Shown: positions 4,687-6,829 of the stretch, one piece after another
Layout: the number at the start of each line of letters is the position of its first letter
How positions within the stretch are numbered: position 1 is the stretch's first letter
NCBI GenBank assembly: GCA_964456185.1
Contig: CAYVZZ010000119.1
Location: 1-6,829, forward strand
Source: CAYVZZ01 sp964456185
Lineage (GTDB): Bacteria > Pseudomonadota > Gammaproteobacteria > Pseudomonadales > Alcanivoracaceae
Reading direction: 5' to 3'
Length of the DNA: 6,829 nt
Notes under the pieces: model-generated
What the model was told of the DNA's origin: nothing
The model's database searches: none
Seen by the model: only the letters and a program-made list of their open reading frames with translations
Position numbers and translations under genes: made by a program

Positions 4687-6829
4687 TCATATTGGCGGTG
4701 CCGAGTCTTGATGCAGCCAGTGATAGAGCACGGGCAGCACGATTAACGTCAGCAAGGTAGACGAAATAATCCCGCCAATCACCACGGTGGCCAGTGGCCG
4801 CTGCACCTCGGCACCAATACCCACGTTGAGCGCCATGGGCACGAAGCCCAGGCTGGCGACCAGTGCGGTCATCAATACCGGTCGCAGGCGGGTGAGGGCG
4901 CCTACGATGACGGCCTGGCGCAGGTTGCCTTTGTCGCGCCAGAGGTCGCGGATGAAGGCGATAAGCACCAAACCGTTAAGCACCGCCACACCGGAGAGGG
5001 CAATAAAGCCCACGGCGGCGGTGATGGACAGCGGCATGCCGCGCAGCCAAAGGGACAGCACGCCGCCGGTGAGTGCCAGGGGCACGGCGGTGAAGACGAT
5101 AAATGCATCTTTCAGGCTGCCCAGCGCCATCAGCAGCAGGGCGAAAATCACCAGCAGCGCCAAGGGGATAGCCAGTGTCAGGCGTTGGCTGGCGGATTGC
5201 AGCTGCTCGTAGGTGCCGCCATAGTCCAGCCAGTAGCCGGCGGGTAGGTTGATTTGCTGGCGCACCCGTTGTTGGATGTCGGTCACAAAGCTGCCCAAAT
5301 CACGCCCGCGCACATTGGCGGTAACCACCACGCGACGCTTGCCGTTTTCGCGGCTGATTTGTGCTGGTTTTTGTTTGATTTCCAGTGTGGCCACTTCACC
5401 CAAGGGCACATAACCGCCATTGGGCAGGGCGAGTGGCAGGCTGTTCAGCAGGCGATAATGTTGGCGCAGGTCGTCCGGCAGACGCACCACCAAATCAAAG
5501 CGCCGGTCGCCCTCATAGATGCTGCCCACGGTGGTGCCGGCGATGGCCGTGGTGACCACATCCTGCAGTTGCGCCACATTGAGGCCGTAGCGCGCCAGCT
5601 TGGTGCGCTTGGGCACCACCGTCAGCAGCGGCAGGCCGGCTACCTGCTCCACGCGCACATCGGCGGCACCGGGCACCTGGCGCACCAGCGCCGCAATGGC
5701 ATTGGCGCTGGCCAGCATTTGTTGCAAATCATCACCAAATACCTTGATGCCCAAATCGGCCCGCACGCCGGAAATCAGCTCGTTAAAGCGCATTTCAATG
5801 GGCTGGGTAAACTCGTAATTGTTACCGGGAATCTGCTCGACGGCGGCGCTGATTTGCGCCACCAGCTCGGCCTTGGGCAGTTCGGGATTGGGCCATTGAC
5901 TACGTGGTTTTAATATCACGAAGGTATCGGCTACGTTGGGCGGCATGGGGTCGGTGGCAATGTCCGGGGTGCCGATTTTGGCAAACACGGTTTGCACCTG
6001 CGGAAATTCCGCTAGTCGTTTTTCCAGCATTTCCTGCATGTCGATGGACTGCTCGATGCCGGTGCCGGTGATGCGTAGCGCATGCAGCGCAATATCGCCT
6101 TCGTTGAGCTGGGGGATAAAGACCGCGCCCAGCGTGCTGGCCAGCCAAATGCACACCGCCAACAACAGGGAGGAGCCACCTACTACCCACCAGCGCAGGC
6201 GCAGGGCATGTTCCAGCAAGGGGCGGTAGCCGCGTTTGATGGCGCGAATCAGCGGGCTCTCGGTTTCTTTTACCTTGCCGCCCATGAACACGGCCACTGC
6301 GGCAGGCACCACAAACAAGGACAATGCCAGCGCCGAAAGCAGCGCCATTATCACCGTGGCGGCCATGGGCTCAAACATTTTGCCTTCCACACCGGAGAGG
6401 GTAAAAATAGGCAGATACACCACGGTAATAATCGCCACGCCAAACAGCGCCGGGCGAATCACTTCGATGGTGGCATCGGCCACCAGTGGCAGACGCTCCT
6501 TTAACGGCAGGCGTTTGCCGTCGTCAGGCTGGGCCTCGGCCAAGCGGCGGATGCAGTTTTCCACGATAATCACCGTGCCATCCACAATCAGGCCAAAGTC
6601 CAGTGCGCCCAGGCTCATCAGATTGGCCGCCACGCCGGTTTTCAGCATGCCGGTGAAGGTCATTAACAGCGACAGCGGAATAACCGCCGCGGTAATTAAC
6701 GCGGCGCGCACATTGCCCAGCAGCAGGAACAAAATAACGATAACCAGCAGGGCGCCTTCCAGCAGGTTGGTGCGGATGGTATCGAGCACCTGATTGACCA
6801 GACTGGCGCGGTTGTAGACGATATCCACC
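4687..6829 (-). CDS. CzcA-family heavy-metal RND efflux pump (partial, 5' end missing)
   Basis: The C-terminal 713 codons of an inner-membrane proton-driven exporter of the HME-RND group. The frame runs open through the window edge, and its first codons (VDIVYNRASLV) match the inside of the family, so about 325 residues are missing of a usual 1030-1060. Visible parts are helices 2-6 (about 25-185 of this fragment), a second periplasmic porter loop (about 235-545) and helices 8-12 (about 550-703). The helix-4 motif ALDFGLIVDGTVIIVEN has Asp77, Asp83 and Glu90, the same spacing as Asp402, Asp408 and Glu415 of CzcA. Monovalent-ion CusA proteins lack this acidic set, so a divalent cation such as Zn, Co, Cd or Ni is the likely substrate. 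The conserved GFIALSGVAVLNGLVLI and RPLATVVIGG segments are intact. Periplasmic adaptor and outer-membrane partners should lie upstream, outside the window. Confidence 0.95.
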   Translation of the reverse strand, partial: VDIVYNRASLVNQVLDTIRTNLLEGALLVIVILFLLLGNVRAALITAAVIPLSLLMTFTGMLKTGVAANLMSLGALDFGLIVDGTVIIVENCIRRLAEAQPDDGKRLPLKERLPLVADATIEVIRPALFGVAIITVVYLPIFTLSGVEGKMFEPMAATVIMALLSALALSLFVVPAAVAVFMGGKVKETESPLIRAIKRGYRPLLEHALRLRWWVVGGSSLLLAVCIWLASTLGAVFIPQLNEGDIALHALRITGTGIEQSIDMQEMLEKRLAEFPQVQTVFAKIGTPDIATDPMPPNVADTFVILKPRSQWPNPELPKAELVAQISAAVEQIPGNNYEFTQPIEMRFNELISGVRADLGIKVFGDDLQQMLASANAIAALVRQVPGAADVRVEQVAGLPLLTVVPKRTKLARYGLNVAQLQDVVTTAIAGTTVGSIYEGDRRFDLVVRLPDDLRQHYRLLNSLPLALPNGGYVPLGEVATLEIKQKPAQISRENGKRRVVVTANVRGRDLGSFVTDIQQRVRQQINLPAGYWLDYGGTYEQLQSASQRLTLAIPLALLVIFALLLMALGSLKDAFIVFTAVPLALTGGVLSLWLRGMPLSITAAVGFIALSGVAVLNGLVLIAFIRDLWRDKGNLRQAVIVGALTRLRPVLMTALVASLGFVPMALNVGIGAEVQRPLATVVIGGIISSTLLTLIVLPVLYHWLHQDSAPPI

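Noticed and set aside
5254..5913. A 219-codon open frame on the plus strand, rich in His, Gln, Ala and Gly.
   Set aside because: It lies wholly antisense to the well-conserved metal pump gene, has the low-complexity composition of a GC-rich shadow frame and shows no recognisable domain.
6236..6793. A 185-codon plus-strand open frame opposite the pump.
   Set aside because: Composition is Ser/Arg/Thr-rich without domains, and the opposite strand encodes conserved RND helices.
1..6829. CRISPR array, tRNA, rRNA, insertion sequence or prophage features.
   Set aside because: No spaced repeat array, cloverleaf-like sequence, transposase frame or phage gene was seen on either strand.

Overview
The window looks like chromosomal DNA of a gammaproteobacterium. 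Evidence is a moderate GC content (roughly mid-50s by eye), strong AGGAG-type ribosome binding sites, a gammaproteobacterial-style argC / coiled-coil membrane protein / bactofilin cluster, a periplasmic pseudoazurin, and an extragenic palindrome pair resembling Pseudomonas-type REP elements. No genus can be named from the sequence alone.

Layout, left to right. Positions 1-108 hold no gene but contain a pair of inverted GC-rich palindromes (REPIN-like). Next is an alpha/beta hydrolase on the minus strand (109-1014). A 163-bp divergent spacer separates it from two plus-strand genes: a four-helix CopD-like membrane protein (1178-1651) and a secreted type I copper protein, pseudoazurin (1784-2227). 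A strong hairpin pair, the second with a T-run, closes this copper section and separates it from a convergent minus-strand operon. Read in its own direction the operon is argC (about 4565 to 3516), then a single-pass membrane coiled-coil protein with a TTG start (3503-2769), then bactofilin (2769-2323). The last two overlap by one base. The right third is the C-terminal part (713 codons) of a CzcA-type heavy-metal RND pump on the minus strand, cut by the window edge.

How the genes may work together. The CopD-like protein and pseudoazurin are probably a copper or electron-transfer pair, since the second clearly binds copper and the first has membrane histidines. The CzcA-type pump carries the Asp/Asp/Glu triad of divalent-cation exporters, so metal handling recurs in the window, but nothing shows that the pump is co-regulated with the copper pair. 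The argC cluster joins arginine biosynthesis to two cell-envelope or cytoskeleton proteins. The membrane coiled-coil protein is a plausible partner of the bactofilin, which is an inference from translational coupling and topology. I see no clearly new multi-gene system. The most interesting points are the bactofilin pair, the REPIN-like element and the structured leader before pseudoazurin.
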